Of a DNA stretch of 64,000 nt, positions 1-9,896 are shown in pieces. The stretch comes from Pseudomonas helleri (GTDB lineage Bacteria > Pseudomonadota > Gammaproteobacteria > Pseudomonadales > Pseudomonadaceae): contig NZ_JYLD01000002.1 of NCBI RefSeq assembly GCF_001043025.1, forward strand, positions 62,001 through 126,000, written 5' to 3'. The first letter of the stretch is position 1. Each line of letters begins with the position of its first letter. Position numbers and translations under genes: made by a program. The notes below the pieces were generated by a model that saw only the letters and a list, made by a program, of their open reading frames with translations, was not told the DNA's origin and searched no databases.

Positions 1-1
1 C

Positions 2-529
2 CATGGCAAAGGGACGTTTGTATTGTCTTCCAGCCCCATTGAGTTCCAGCTGGGCGGGATTGTCAGCTTCCAGGAAACCTACCCGAGCCTGGGCAATGAC
101 GTCAGCACTGAAGTGGTTGAGTTTGAGCACTTCCCGCTGGAGGGCGCGCTGACAGACAAGATCGACGCCGAGCCAGGCAGCCTGATCACTCGCGTCAAAC
201 GCGTGCGGCGCATAGATGGCAAACGGGTGATTCTGGACATCAACTGCTTCGTCAGCGAGCTGATTCCGGGGCTGACGCCAGAAATAGCGCAGCACTCGAT
301 CTACGCGTATATCGAGCAAACCCTGAACCTGCAGATCAGCTTTGCCCAGCGCACCATCGAAGCGGTGCCGCGCAGCAAGGATGATCAACTGCACCTGGAT
401 CTGGATGGGCAAAGCCACGTGATTGTGGTGAGCAACCAGACGTTCTTGCAGGACGGCAGGCAGTTTGAGTACACCGAGTCGCGGCATACCTTGGACAAGT
501 TTTACTTTTCGGACATTGCCCGGCGCTAA
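2..529 (+). CDS. GntR-family regulator, UTRA domain (5' end outside window)
   Basis: The reading frame is open from base 2, and its first residues, HGKGTFV, are the typical last strand of a GntR winged helix. The DNA-binding domain therefore lies mostly before the window and this is the C-terminal part, not an independent gene. The remaining ~170 residues match a UTRA ligand-binding domain of the HutC/PhnF type (EFEHFPLEG, ITRVKRVRRIDGKRV, ISFAQRTIEAV, followed by a terminal YTESRH..DKFYF strand). Proteins of this type are usually repressors released by a small metabolite. It is convergent with the catabolic genes that end at 619, so it may control genes to the left or this cluster; the sequence does not say which. 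Confidence 0.9.
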   Translation, partial: HGKGTFVLSSSPIEFQLGGIVSFQETYPSLGNDVSTEVVEFEHFPLEGALTDKIDAEPGSLITRVKRVRRIDGKRVILDINCFVSELIPGLTPEIAQHSIYAYIEQTLNLQISFAQRTIEAVPRSKDDQLHLDLDGQSHVIVVSNQTFLQDGRQFEYTESRHTLDKFYFSDIARR

Positions 530-533
530 ACGT

Positions 534-599
534 GTAGGAGCGAGCTTGCCTCGCGATCTTTGAAAAGGTCAAAAGATCGCGAGGCAAGCTCGCTCCTAC
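534..599. repeat. REP-type inverted repeat
   Basis: Two arms, gtaggagcgagcttgcctcg and its complement, form a near-perfect stem of about 28 bp around a short AT-rich loop. It lies between the convergent ends of the GntR gene and the first ALDH. The same arm recurs near 10455, 37592, 39930 and 57885, so this is a dispersed Pseudomonas REP element. It could also act as a bidirectional mRNA end. Confidence 0.9.
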
Positions 600-618
600 A
601 GTTAGCCGTGCGCAGTGT

Positions 619-2043
619 TTAGTGCTTGAACATCACATGCCGAATGGTGGTGTAGTCCTCAAGGCCGTACATCGACATGTCCTTGCCATAGCCTGAGAGC
701 TTGGCGCCGCCGTGGGGCATTTCGCTGACCAGCATGAAGTGCGTGTTGACCCAGGTGCAGCCGTATTGCAGGCGGGCCGCCAACCGATGGGCGCGGCCGA
801 CATCGTGAGTCCACACCGAAGACGCCAGGCCATAGTCGGAGTCGTTGGCAAACTGCAAAGCCTGCGTTTCGTCGTCGAATTCGGTGACAGACACCACCGG
901 CCCGAAGATCTCATGGCGCACCACTTCATCGTCCTGACGCGCACCCGCCAAAACGGTCGGTTCAAAGAAGAACCCCGGCCCTGCCACGCGCTTGCCGCCC
1001 GTTACCACTTCAATGTGCGACTGCTCACGGGCACGCTGGACAAAGCCTTCAACCCGCTCCAGATGCTGCAAGGTGATCAAGGGCCCAAGTTCTGTCTCAG
1101 GGTCGTCCTGCAACCCATGGCGAATACTGGACACAGCCTCACCGAGCTTTCTTACAAACTCGTGGTACACGCCCTTCTGTACATAAATACGGCAGGCAGC
1201 GGTGCAGTCCTGGCCGGCGTTGTAGAAGCCGAAGGTACGGATACCTTCAACCGCCGCGTCGATATCGGCATCGTCAAACACGATCACCGGGGCCTTGCCG
1301 CCCAACTCCATGTGCATGCGTTTAACGCTGTCGGCCGTTCCGGCGATGATCCGGCTGCCGGTCGCGACCGAACCGGTCAGCGACACCATGCGCACTTTGG
1401 GGTGGCTGGTCAGCGGTTTGCCGACACTTGGGCCGCGGCCAAAGACCACGTTAATGACGCCAGCCGGGAATATCTCTGCCATCAACTGCGCCAGTTTCAA
1501 CGTGCTCAACGGGGTCTGCTCAGACGGCTTGATCACCACGGTATTACCGGCCGCCAGCGCCGGGGCGAGCTTCCAGGCGGCCATCATCAACGGGTAGTTC
1601 CAGGGCGCAATGGACGCCACCACGCCCACCGGATCACGGCGGATCATCGAAGTGTGCCCCGCCAGGTATTCCCCTGCTGCACTGCCTTGCAGGCAACGGC
1701 TGGCGCCCGCGAAAAAGCGGAACACATCGGCAACGCCGGGCAGTTCGTCGTTGAGCGCGGCGATGTAGGGTTTGCCGCAGTTATTGGACTCCAGGCGCGC
1801 CAGTTCCGGAGCGTGGGCGTCGATGGCGTCGGCCAGTTTCAGCAGCAATTGCGAGCGGTCCTTGGGCGTGGTCTGCGACCAGGCCTCGAACGCCGCGTCG
1901 GCTGCGCACACTGCTGCATCGACCTGCGCCAGGCTGGCCTCGGGGATTTCTACCAATGTGGCGCCCAACGACGGGTTGAGCACCGGGAGTTTTTCGCCTT
2001 CACCGGCGATGAGTTGACCATTGATCAGCAGGCAAATTTGCAT
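619..2043 (-). CDS. Gamma-aminobutyraldehyde dehydrogenase-type ALDH (paralogue 1)
   Basis: 474-aa NAD(P)-dependent aldehyde dehydrogenase, the usual length for PatD/YdcW enzymes, which oxidise 4-aminobutanal and related amino-aldehydes to the acid. Visible landmarks are PWNY at 147-150, the cofactor-binding lysine in KPSEQ near 172, the general-base glutamate of ELGGK at 246 and the catalytic cysteine of GQDC at 280. Start chosen at 2043 because AGGAG lies 7 nt upstream and this gives the family N-terminus; an upstream start adds 22 unlike residues. It is the last gene of the minus-strand group after the permease. The exact aldehyde is inferred. Confidence 0.92.
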   Translation of the reverse strand: MQICLLINGQLIAGEGEKLPVLNPSLGATLVEIPEASLAQVDAAVCAADAAFEAWSQTTPKDRSQLLLKLADAIDAHAPELARLESNNCGKPYIAALNDELPGVADVFRFFAGASRCLQGSAAGEYLAGHTSMIRRDPVGVVASIAPWNYPLMMAAWKLAPALAAGNTVVIKPSEQTPLSTLKLAQLMAEIFPAGVINVVFGRGPSVGKPLTSHPKVRMVSLTGSVATGSRIIAGTADSVKRMHMELGGKAPVIVFDDADIDAAVEGIRTFGFYNAGQDCTAACRIYVQKGVYHEFVRKLGEAVSSIRHGLQDDPETELGPLITLQHLERVEGFVQRAREQSHIEVVTGGKRVAGPGFFFEPTVLAGARQDDEVVRHEIFGPVVSVTEFDDETQALQFANDSDYGLASSVWTHDVGRAHRLAARLQYGCTWVNTHFMLVSEMPHGGAKLSGYGKDMSMYGLEDYTTIRHVMFKH

Positions 2044-2154
2044 GGTTTCTCCTGTGGGCGGCGTGGGCCACCCCATCAAAAAGGCGCAACCTCCCCGCAT
2101 GCGCCGCAATCAAGGCGCACGTGGGTAGTTGCAAGGGCTAAGGGGTCGGGTGCG

Positions 2155-3486
2155 TCAGAGCGCGGGTTCAGGCACGGCGGTGCTGAACAGGCGGGTACGA
2201 AAGGCCAGGTACACCAGCCCCAGCACGACCCAGCATGAGCCGAGGATCAGCGCGTCGGCGTCCAGGCTGATGAGCATCCAGCCCGAGGTAATGGCCCCGA
2301 TCAGCGGGAACAACACCCCGCGCAGCACACCGGCTTTGTCGCCCAGCGCACGGTCGAAGGTCAGTTTCAGCGCGCACAGGTTGACGGCGGTAAAGGCCAG
2401 GAATGCGCCGAAGTTAACCAAGGACGTGGCGGTGGCGATGGTCAGGCCAAAGCCGACAAAACCAAAGGCGCCGCACAGCACGATGTTGAACACCGGAGTC
2501 TTGTAGCGCGGGTTGAGCACGCCAAACAGCTTTTGCGGCAGTTGGTTGTCACGGCCCAGGGCATACAGCAAGCGCCCGACACTGGCCTGGAACGACAGGC
2601 CAGCAGCAAAGTGGGCAATGATGATGCCGGTCAGAACCACCGCAAAAAACAGGTCGCCGCCGATGGTCTTGGCGATTTCAAACGCCGCGCCGTCGATGTT
2701 CTCGAACACGCCCACCGGATGCGCCAGGTACATGAAGTACGAGGAGCCGACATACAGGCTGCCGCCGATCAAAGCCACCAGCAAAATGGCCCGCGGGATG
2801 GTGCGTTCCGGCTCAACGGTTTCTTCGCTCAAGGTCGACAGGGCGTCGAAGCCAAGGAACGAATAAGCAGCAATGGCAGCACCGGCCATGGTCGCCGAGA
2901 ACGGTACATCGGCATTGAAGAACGGTTTGACCGACAACAACCCGCCCGGACCATTGATCGCGCTGACGTAGTGCCAACACAGGGCGATGAACACGGTGAT
3001 GATGGTGAGCTGGATCAGCATCAAGATGATGTTGAAACGGTTAGCCACCTGGATCCCGAGGATGTTGAGCAACGAGGTGGACACGATAAATCCGGTGATC
3101 CAGACCCACTGCGGTACATCCGGGAACGCCAGGCTCAGGTAGCTCGCCCCCAACAGCCAGATCAGCATCGGGATAAAGAAGTAATCGAGCAGCGCCGCCC
3201 AGCCGACCATAAAGCCGATGTTGGGATTAAGCATTTTACGGGTGTAGGTATAAGCCGAACCTGCTGTCGGAAACACCCGCACCAGTCGCCCGTAGCTCAA
3301 CGCGGTAAAAATGACGCCGATGGACGCCACCACATAAGACAACGCCACGGTGTTTTGGCTGGCCTGGGCGATCACGCCGTAGGTACCAAAGACAATCAGT
3401 GGCGCAATAAAGGCCAGACCGAACAGCAACACAGACACCGGACCCAAGGTACGGCGCAGATGCGGAGTCGAAATCGATGCGCTCAT
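2155..3486 (-). CDS. APC-superfamily amino acid/polyamine permease
   Basis: 443-aa integral membrane protein with about 12 hydrophobic segments. It resembles the putrescine/amino acid branch of the APC superfamily: GPVSVLLFGLAFIAPL in TM1, FPTAGSAYTYT in the TM2-3 region, AAYSFLGFDALSTLSEET around TM6. It should import the substrate of the adjacent dehydrogenases across the inner membrane. Start at 3486 is supported by GAGGG about 8 nt upstream; the longer form beginning at 3522 would overlap the preceding alcohol dehydrogenase. The gap to that gene is 10 nt, so they are co-transcribed. Substrate not provable from sequence; polyamine or amino alcohol is the context-based guess. Confidence 0.9.
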   Translation of the reverse strand: MSASISTPHLRRTLGPVSVLLFGLAFIAPLIVFGTYGVIAQASQNTVALSYVVASIGVIFTALSYGRLVRVFPTAGSAYTYTRKMLNPNIGFMVGWAALLDYFFIPMLIWLLGASYLSLAFPDVPQWVWITGFIVSTSLLNILGIQVANRFNIILMLIQLTIITVFIALCWHYVSAINGPGGLLSVKPFFNADVPFSATMAGAAIAAYSFLGFDALSTLSEETVEPERTIPRAILLVALIGGSLYVGSSYFMYLAHPVGVFENIDGAAFEIAKTIGGDLFFAVVLTGIIIAHFAAGLSFQASVGRLLYALGRDNQLPQKLFGVLNPRYKTPVFNIVLCGAFGFVGFGLTIATATSLVNFGAFLAFTAVNLCALKLTFDRALGDKAGVLRGVLFPLIGAITSGWMLISLDADALILGSCWVVLGLVYLAFRTRLFSTAVPEPAL

Positions 3487-3496
3487 GACGATGCCC

Positions 3497-4654
3497 TCAA
3501 GCTGAGTAGTGGTAGGCGGCACGAATCACATCGAGGTAGCTCTCGACGGTCATGTCTTTGATGTTGCTGGCATCGGAAATATTGCTCTTGGACTTCTGCG
3601 CGATGGCCGTGAAGTCTTCTTCGCGCACCCCGGCTACATCGGCAAAACGCGGGATTCCCAGCTCCCGGTTCATGCGAAACAGTTGATCGACGCCCGCTTG
3701 GGCCGCATCGACGGCGCTCAGGTTGGGGTCGATCCCCAGGGCGTACGCCACATCGGCGTGGCGGCGCAGGTCGGCGTCGCGGTTATGGCTGAACACAAAC
3801 GGCAGGAAAATCGCGTTGCCGATGCCGTGCGGGGTGTCGTACATGCCGCCGATAGCTTCGGAAATACAGTGCACGCTGGCAATGTCGGCATTACCGAAGG
3901 CCATGCCGGCAATCAGGCTGGCAATCAGCATCTGTTCGCGGGCTTCGCGGTTGTCCGGTTCTTGCACGGCGGGCTTGAGGTGTTGCGCGATCAAACGGAT
4001 CGCGTGCAGCGCCAGGCCATCACTGATCGGGTTGGCGGGTTTGCCGGTATAGGCCTCGATGGCGTGGGTCAGCGCGTCCATACCGGTGGCGGCAGCAATG
4101 TGCGGCGGCAACGTGGCGGTGATGTCTGAGTCGAGCAGCGCCAGCACCGGGCCAATGCGGTAGTCGAGCAGGCTCATTTTGAACTGGCGACGGGTGTCGG
4201 TGATTACCGAGAAGAAGGTCACTTCACTGCCGGTGCCTGCGGTGGTCGGGATCGCCACAATCGGCAGTACTGCGTTCTTGAGGGCAAACGCGCCTTCGTA
4301 GTCTTCAACGATGCCGTCATGGGTCAGCAAAACGCTGATGGCCTTGGCGGCGTCCATTGCACTGCCGCCGCCGACCGCCAGTACGCCGTCGATGCCTTTG
4401 CCGCGATACAGCTGCGCGGCACGGTTAACGTCTTCGCTGCGCGGGTTGGGTTTGACGTCGGCGATTTCGTCGTAGCGAATGCCGGCCTGTTCAAGGCTAG
4501 CGTAGATGCTGTCGAGCAAACCGGCATTCTTCACGCCCGGGTCGGTGACCAACAGCACGTGGCTCAAGCCCAGGCCGAGCAAGTGTTCGCCGGTACGCTG
4601 GCGCAGGCCAGGTTCCATGACGATTTTGGTGGGTAATAGAAACTGGAATTGCAT
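3497..4654 (-). CDS. Iron-containing (group III) alcohol dehydrogenase
   Basis: 385 aa, the standard length for Fe-dependent alcohol dehydrogenases. The nucleotide-binding GGGSAMD is at 95-101, and the four metal ligands are all present: D193 and H197 (GMDALTHAIEAY), H262 (VHCISEA) and H276 (DTPHGIGN). It should interconvert a primary alcohol and its aldehyde with NAD. Its placement between a permease and two amino-aldehyde dehydrogenases suggests an amino-alcohol or polyamine-derived substrate. AGAGG is present 11 nt upstream of the start. It is separated from the upstream ALDH by a 422-nt repeat-containing gap, so it probably has its own promoter. Confidence 0.93.
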   Translation of the reverse strand: MQFQFLLPTKIVMEPGLRQRTGEHLLGLGLSHVLLVTDPGVKNAGLLDSIYASLEQAGIRYDEIADVKPNPRSEDVNRAAQLYRGKGIDGVLAVGGGSAMDAAKAISVLLTHDGIVEDYEGAFALKNAVLPIVAIPTTAGTGSEVTFFSVITDTRRQFKMSLLDYRIGPVLALLDSDITATLPPHIAAATGMDALTHAIEAYTGKPANPISDGLALHAIRLIAQHLKPAVQEPDNREAREQMLIASLIAGMAFGNADIASVHCISEAIGGMYDTPHGIGNAIFLPFVFSHNRDADLRRHADVAYALGIDPNLSAVDAAQAGVDQLFRMNRELGIPRFADVAGVREEDFTAIAQKSKSNISDASNIKDMTVESYLDVIRAAYHYSA

Positions 4655-4860
4655 GGGGACGTTCCTCTCGCTCTGTGGCGCTTTGCAATGTTGTAGTTAT
4701 GGCAGACGAGTCAGGGAGCCGCCGGGGCGGCCACTATCGGTTTTTATTGTTGAAGGTGCCGCATGGCGGTATGGGTCGAAACACTAAGACACAGGTAGCG
4801 GATCAACAAATACTTAAAACTCAAGGGAGCATTCGATTAAATCGAATGCTCTGCGATCAC

Positions 4861-5046
4861 CTGTAGTCGTTGACGAGGTACGAGGCTACGATCGGCTGCG
4901 CAGCAGTCGTAAATCGGTGAACGCGATGTCAGGGTTTGCGATCGCAGCCTCGTTCCTCGACAGCGACTACAGAGGCTGGGCGTGGCGCATACCCCGTAGT
5001 CGTTGACGAGCACCGCGAGGCTACGATCGATTGCGAAGCGATCGTA
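4861..5046. repeat. REP-like inverted repeat cluster in the 4655-5076 gap
   Basis: The arm at 4861-4894 (ctgtagtcgttgacgaggta...) is the inverted partner of 4939-4972 (...cgacagcgactacag). A third, left-oriented copy lies at 4995-5046. This is the same family as the 86-bp units after leuA and the fragment near 49595. Apart from the alcohol dehydrogenase leader (4655-4860) nothing else is visible in this gap. Confidence 0.85.
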
Positions 5047-5076
5047 AATCCTGAAAAGCAGGTGTGGTATCGAGGA

Positions 5077-6534
5077 TTACAAATGCTGGCCGTGGCGGGC
5101 CATGATGTGGCGCACCACGCTGTAGTCCTGAAGCGAATCGCTGGACAGGTCTTTGCCATAGCCCGAGCGCTTCAGGCCGCCGTGGGGCATTTCGCTGACC
5201 AGCATGAAGTGGCTGTTGATCCAGGTGCAGCCGTACTGCAAGCGCGCTGCCACTTGCATGGCCTTGTCGAGGTTTTGCGTCCAGATCGACGATGCCAGAC
5301 CGTATTCGGAGTCGTTGGCCCAGTCCACGACCTGCGCCAGTTCATCAAAACGGGTGACGGTCACCACCGGCCCAAACACTTCGCGCTGGACGATTTCATC
5401 GCTTTGTTTGCAACCGGCCAGCAGCGTCGGCTGGTAATAGAAGCCCGGCCCCGGATGCGCAGCGCCCCCCGTCACACATTCAATGTGCGGCTGGCCCAGC
5501 GCCCGCTCGACAAAACTGGACACGCGATCACGCTGACGGGTGCTGATCAGCGGACCGATCTCGTTGTCGGCATCGCGCTTGCCGGCAAAGCGGATACGGC
5601 TCACGGAATCACCCAGCGCCGCCACCAACTTGTCGTAAATACCGGCCTGCGCATACACCCGGCACGCCGAGGTGCAATCCTGGCCCGCGTTGTAATAGCC
5701 ATACGTGCGCACCCCTTCGACCACGGCCTCAAGGTCGGCATCATCGCAGACGATCACCGGCGCTTTTCCGCCCAGTTCAAGGTGGGTGCGCTTGAGGGTT
5801 TTGGCCGCGGTGGAGAGGATTTTCTGCCCGGTGACGATGTCGCCGGTCAATGACACCATGCGCACTTTCGGGTGGCTGACCAAATGGCTGCCGACGTTTT
5901 CACCGCCGCCACAAATGATGTTGAGCACGCCGCGCGGCAGGATCTCGGCCAGCATCGGCGCCAGGGCCAAAATCGACAGCGGTGTGTGCTCGGAAGGCTT
6001 GAACACCAACGTGTTGCCCGCCGCCAACGCCGGGGCGATTTTCCAGGCGGCCATCATGATCGGGTAGTTCCACGGCGCAATCGAGGCCACCACGCCGATC
6101 GGGTCACGGCGCACCATGCTGGTATAGCCGGGCAGGTATTCGCCACTGAGCTGGCCGGTCTGGCAACGCACGGCGCCCGCAAAAAAGCGGAACACGTCCA
6201 CCGTGGCACTCAAGTCGTCTTTGCGCGCCAGATGCAGCGGCTTGCCGCAGTTCAGCGCTTCGAGACGCGCGAGGTAGTCGGCGTTTTTTTCAATCGCACT
6301 GGCGATTTCCAGCAGCAGGTTAGAGCGTTGCTGCGGCGTGGTCCGTGCCCAGCCGTCGAAGGCCCGGTGCGCGGCAAGGATCGCGGCCTCGGTCTGCTCG
6401 GCGCTGGCCTCGGCGATCGACGTCAGCACTTCACCCGTGGTCGGGTTGAGGATGGGTTCGACAATGCCCTGCCCGGCGACTGATTCACCGTCGATCAACA
6501 GTGCGGTGAACAATGGTGTCTGCGCGGCGGGCAT
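5077..6534 (-). CDS. Gamma-aminobutyraldehyde dehydrogenase-type ALDH (paralogue 2)
   Basis: 485-aa aldehyde dehydrogenase of the same subfamily as the gene at 619-2043. Catalytic landmarks: PWNY near 154, ELGGK with glutamate 253, GQDC with nucleophile C287. Both paralogues share the C-terminal signature RLQYGCTW(I/V)N(S/T)HFM followed by SEMPHGG, so they come from one duplication or closely related transfers rather than being generic ALDHs. Presumed role: oxidation of an omega-amino-aldehyde to the acid. AGAG lies 9-12 nt upstream of the chosen ATG. It follows the LysR gene on the same strand with a 117-nt gap. Confidence 0.92.
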   Translation of the reverse strand: MPAAQTPLFTALLIDGESVAGQGIVEPILNPTTGEVLTSIAEASAEQTEAAILAAHRAFDGWARTTPQQRSNLLLEIASAIEKNADYLARLEALNCGKPLHLARKDDLSATVDVFRFFAGAVRCQTGQLSGEYLPGYTSMVRRDPIGVVASIAPWNYPIMMAAWKIAPALAAGNTLVFKPSEHTPLSILALAPMLAEILPRGVLNIICGGGENVGSHLVSHPKVRMVSLTGDIVTGQKILSTAAKTLKRTHLELGGKAPVIVCDDADLEAVVEGVRTYGYYNAGQDCTSACRVYAQAGIYDKLVAALGDSVSRIRFAGKRDADNEIGPLISTRQRDRVSSFVERALGQPHIECVTGGAAHPGPGFYYQPTLLAGCKQSDEIVQREVFGPVVTVTRFDELAQVVDWANDSEYGLASSIWTQNLDKAMQVAARLQYGCTWINSHFMLVSEMPHGGLKRSGYGKDLSSDSLQDYSVVRHIMARHGQHL

Positions 6535-6651
6535 GGTAGGGCTCTCTTGTGGTGTGCGGTCGTGGTGCGCCCCGCTCTGTGGACTGGACCGTTTTATAGA
6601 GGCTGCAAGATTAGTCTTGGCGCAGCATCAACGACAAACACTAAATCCAGA

Positions 6652-7566
6652 TTAAATCGCCAGCTTGCGCCCGCCATGGGGTTGCTCGCGGGCGACGGTC
6701 AAAAACGGATCGACCAACGGCGGCCGCGCGGTCCCCCGGCGCCAGGCCAGGCCGACGTCGAGTGTCTGGTTAAGGTCGGCAATGGGCCGGGCCTCGATGA
6801 TGTCGCCTTCCAGCGACCAGGGCCGGTAGGTCATGTCCGGCTGGATCGAGATCCCCAGCCCCGCCGCGACAAGGCTGCGCACCGCTTCGGTCGATGCCGT
6901 GCGCAAGGTAATGCTCGGCTGCAACCCCGCCTGCGCCCACAAGCGCTGGGCATTGCTGTCCATCTCATCGACGTTCAACTGGATCAACGACTCTTTGGCC
7001 ACGTCGGCCAGGTTGATGCTGTCCAGCTCCAGTAGTGGATGCTGGGCCGGCAGCCAGACACGGTGCGGCGAATGGGTCAGCACCTCGGACTGCAAGGCGT
7101 GGCGATCTTCCAGGTTGGAGAGGATCAGCACGCCGACATCAATCTCTCCACTGACCAGCAAATGCTCGATGTACGGACGTTCGTCTTCCATCACGCGGAT
7201 TTCGACGTTGGGGTAGGCGCGCTGAAAACGGGTGAGCAAATCCGCAAGGTAGTAACCCGCCACCAGGCTGGTCACGCCGACGATCAACTGCCCGGCCACC
7301 TGGTCGGTACTCTGCTGCAAGCTGCGTTTGGCGTTGTCCACCGTGGCCAGGATCAAATGCGCCTGGCGCAAAAATTGATGGCCCTGGTGGGTCAGGGTCA
7401 TGCCCTTGGCGTGGCGATTGAACAGGCTGACGCCGATTTCCTGCTCCAGTTGCTGGATCGCCAGGGTCAAGGTCGATTGAGAGATGTACACCGCTTGGGC
7501 GGCAGCCGAGATGGAGCCCGTCTCGGCCACGGCGATGAAGTGACGGATCTGACGCAAAGTCATCAT
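6652..7566 (-). CDS. LysR-family transcriptional regulator
   Basis: 304 aa. The N-terminal helix-turn-helix is typical (LRQIRHFIAVAETGSISAAAQ, then QSTLTLAIQQLEQEIGVSLFNR), followed by a type 2 periplasmic-binding-protein effector domain (from about residue 90). It sits upstream of the ALDH/ADH/permease set on the same strand and is divergent from the MFS exporter at 7749. The 182-nt divergent gap is the likely operator region. It probably controls the dehydrogenase cluster, the exporter, or both; the inducer is unknown. Confidence 0.93.
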   Translation of the reverse strand: MMTLRQIRHFIAVAETGSISAAAQAVYISQSTLTLAIQQLEQEIGVSLFNRHAKGMTLTHQGHQFLRQAHLILATVDNAKRSLQQSTDQVAGQLIVGVTSLVAGYYLADLLTRFQRAYPNVEIRVMEDERPYIEHLLVSGEIDVGVLILSNLEDRHALQSEVLTHSPHRVWLPAQHPLLELDSINLADVAKESLIQLNVDEMDSNAQRLWAQAGLQPSITLRTASTEAVRSLVAAGLGISIQPDMTYRPWSLEGDIIEARPIADLNQTLDVGLAWRRGTARPPLVDPFLTVAREQPHGGRKLAI

Positions 7567-7748
7567 GAAAACACCCCTCCAGCGGACTGATTTTTTGTGA
7601 GGGGCGAGTGTATATCTTTTTTATCGATAGCCCGGCACAAACCTCAGCGCTGCTTTACTGACCGTTACCCTTATTCACATTTGCTTACGACAGTCGCAGG
7701 CAGGGATCGCAGTATCATCCTGACACCTCACCACCAAGAGCTTTAGCT

Positions 7749-9251
7749 ATGCCCACTGCTGCCTCCAAACGCTGGCTGATCCTGATCGCCGTGATGCTGG
7801 CCTTTGTGCCCATCGTGATTGATATGACCATTCTGCATATTGCTGTGCCGTCGCTGACGCTGGCGTTGGGCGCGTCAGGGGCGCAGGTCTTGTGGATCAT
7901 CGATATTTACCCGCTGCTGATGGCCGGTTTGCTGGTGCCCATGGGCACCCTCGCCGACCGGGTCGGTCATCGGCGCATTCTGCTGTACGGCCTGAGTGTG
8001 TTCTGGGTGGCTTCGTTGCTTGCCGCGTTCGCGCCGACGCCGGCCATGCTCATCGGCGCGCGGGTGCTGCTGGCGCTGGGCGGCGCGATGATCATGCCGT
8101 GTGTGCTGGGTATTATTCGCCGCACCTTCGAGGACGAAAAGGAACGCGCTCTGGCCCTCGGCCTGTGGGGCACCGTGGGCGCGGCGGGCGCCGCGGTGGG
8201 CCCGCTGATCGGTGGCGCGCTGCTTGAGCACTTCTGGTGGGGGTCGGTGTTTTTGATCAACGTCCCGATCATGGCGGTGGTGATCCCGGTGGTGTTTGTG
8301 CTGTTGCCACGCGTCGAGCACACCACGCCCGGTAAATGGGCCGTCGGCCAGGCGCTGGTGCTCATCGCCGGGATCATCGGCGTGGTTTATGGCATCAAGG
8401 CCAGTATCGGGGCCACACAATCGCTGCTGTTCGCCATGCTGGTGATGGCGGCCGGGCTTGCGCTGCTGGTGCTGTTCGCTCGCCAGCAACTGCGCTCTGC
8501 CACGCCGATGCTGGACCTGTCGCTGTTCGCCCACCCGGCGCTGCTGGGCGGCATGATCATGGCGCTGGTGACCATCGGCGCGCTGGCAGGCGTGGAGCTG
8601 ACCCTGGCCATGGAGCTGCAATACGTGCTGGACAAAACGCCGTTGCAGGCGGGGATCTTCCTGATCCCGATCATGGCCGCCGCAGCGCTGGGCGGCCCGG
8701 TTGCCGGGTATCTGTCCAACCGCTTTGGCTTGCGCGGGGTCGCCAGCCTGTCATTGGCCACATCCGCCGGGGCGTTGGGGTTTCTCGCCTTTGCCGATTT
8801 CAATGCCGCCGGCATTGCGGTGCCGGCCATGTTGGCGGTGTTGGGGTTGGCGCTGAGTATCGGCCTGACCGCCTCCTCGATTGCCATCATGGGTTCGGTA
8901 GACGCCAGCAAGGGCGGCGCCGCCGGTTCACTGGAAGCCACCGCTTACGAGCTGGGCACCGGCTTGGGCATCACCGTGTTCGGGGTGTTCATGTCCAAAG
9001 TGTTTGGCAGCACCCTGTCGCTGCCCGCTGAACTGGCGCCAGCGCAGGCCGAACGGGCCGCCAGATCCATTGGCGACAGTTACGTGGTGGCCGGTGAGTT
9101 GCCTGCCGCCCAGGGCAATGCCTTGATTGAAGCGGCCAAGCTGGCGTTTTCGAGTACCCACTCTGTCCTGCTCACCACATCGGCCGTGGTTATCGCGCTG
9201 CTGGCGGTGGTGGTGTTTGTACTTTTTGGGCGGCAACGCCAGCAGATTTAG
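7749..9251 (+). CDS. MFS exporter, DHA2 (14-TM) family, SmvA-like
   Basis: 500-aa major facilitator with about 14 hydrophobic segments. Motif A is visible as GTLADRVGHRRILL near residue 60, motif B as LLALGGAMIMP near 108 and motif C as WGTVGAAGAAVGPLIGGAL near 140. The N-terminal FVPIVIDMTILHIAVPSL matches SmvA-type drug:proton antiporters that export quaternary cations such as methyl viologen and some biocides. It is divergent from the LysR gene. Whether it belongs functionally to the amine-catabolic cluster or is an independent efflux pump is unclear. Confidence 0.9.
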   Translation: MPTAASKRWLILIAVMLAFVPIVIDMTILHIAVPSLTLALGASGAQVLWIIDIYPLLMAGLLVPMGTLADRVGHRRILLYGLSVFWVASLLAAFAPTPAMLIGARVLLALGGAMIMPCVLGIIRRTFEDEKERALALGLWGTVGAAGAAVGPLIGGALLEHFWWGSVFLINVPIMAVVIPVVFVLLPRVEHTTPGKWAVGQALVLIAGIIGVVYGIKASIGATQSLLFAMLVMAAGLALLVLFARQQLRSATPMLDLSLFAHPALLGGMIMALVTIGALAGVELTLAMELQYVLDKTPLQAGIFLIPIMAAAALGGPVAGYLSNRFGLRGVASLSLATSAGALGFLAFADFNAAGIAVPAMLAVLGLALSIGLTASSIAIMGSVDASKGGAAGSLEATAYELGTGLGITVFGVFMSKVFGSTLSLPAELAPAQAERAARSIGDSYVVAGELPAAQGNALIEAAKLAFSSTHSVLLTTSAVVIALLAVVVFVLFGRQRQQI

Positions 9252-9346
9252 GGGGCATGGGCCTGGGTGGTTACAAAAAGGTGCGTACTTGTGGGAATGT
9301 CGAGGCGCCCATAGATTGCGCGCCTCACCCCCTGGAGCCCGATACC

Positions 9347-9895
9347 ATGCGCACCCTGATCATTCTTGCCCACCCTACCCTCGATAAATCGGTGATAAAC
9401 CACGCCTGGTTGAAAGCCCTGGCGGCCAGTGATCTGGAGGTCACTGTGCACCGCCTGTATGACGCCTACCCGAATGGCGGCCCCCTCGATGTAGACGCCG
9501 AACAGGCGCTGGTCCGCGCCCATGACTCGATTGTCTGGCAGTTCCCGTTCTACTGGTTCAGTACTCCGCCTCTGCTCAAGCAATGGCAAGACGAAGTACT
9601 GACCCATGACTTCGCTTACGGCCACGCAGAAGGGCAACGGCAGTTGGCCGGCAAGCGCATCGCCATGGCGATTTCTGCGGGCATCAAGCAAGAGGATTAT
9701 CTGGACAGCGGGCGCTACCGCTACAGCCTCGACGAACTGCTACGACCGCTCCAAGTCACCATTCGCTACATCGATGCGCTGGCCGTAAAACCGTGGGTGT
9801 TTTATGGCGCCGAGCACGACATTGACCTGCCGCAACTGGAAGAAAACGCCCAAGGGTACGTGAACTACCTGCGCCAACTGACCCAACCGGCCTGA
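9347..9895 (+). CDS. NAD(P)H-dependent oxidoreductase, flavodoxin-like fold
   Basis: 182 aa of the Flavodoxin_2 family (KefF/MdaB/YwrO type). LIILAHPTLDKSVINHAW at the N-terminus forms the FMN phosphate-binding loop, and VWQFPFYWFSTPPLLKQW carries the conserved WQFP..W motif that contacts the flavin. Likely a two-electron quinone reductase in the cytoplasm. Start at 9347 chosen because GGAG lies about 10 nt upstream and the family begins there; the longer frame from 9257 has no family resemblance upstream. It is convergent with the HxlR gene, with 1 nt between stop codons; HxlR regulators often control adjacent quinone or aldehyde stress reductases. Confidence 0.9.
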   Translation: MRTLIILAHPTLDKSVINHAWLKALAASDLEVTVHRLYDAYPNGGPLDVDAEQALVRAHDSIVWQFPFYWFSTPPLLKQWQDEVLTHDFAYGHAEGQRQLAGKRIAMAISAGIKQEDYLDSGRYRYSLDELLRPLQVTIRYIDALAVKPWVFYGAEHDIDLPQLEENAQGYVNYLRQLTQPA

Positions 9896-9896
9896 G

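Noticed and set aside
1..529. GntR fragment as a pseudogene
   Set aside because: The frame is intact up to the window edge, so truncation is due to the window only; the same applies to queA at the other end.
712..2238. 508-aa plus-strand open frame over the first ALDH
   Set aside because: It is the complement of a well-supported dehydrogenase, its residue composition is the Arg/His/Gln-rich pattern of antisense frames in GC-rich DNA, and it has no ribosome site.
4655..4720. Sigma-54 promoter for the iron alcohol dehydrogenase
   Set aside because: TGCCA and TTGCA elements occur on the minus strand, but they are 11 nt apart instead of the required ~6 and the -24 GG is absent.
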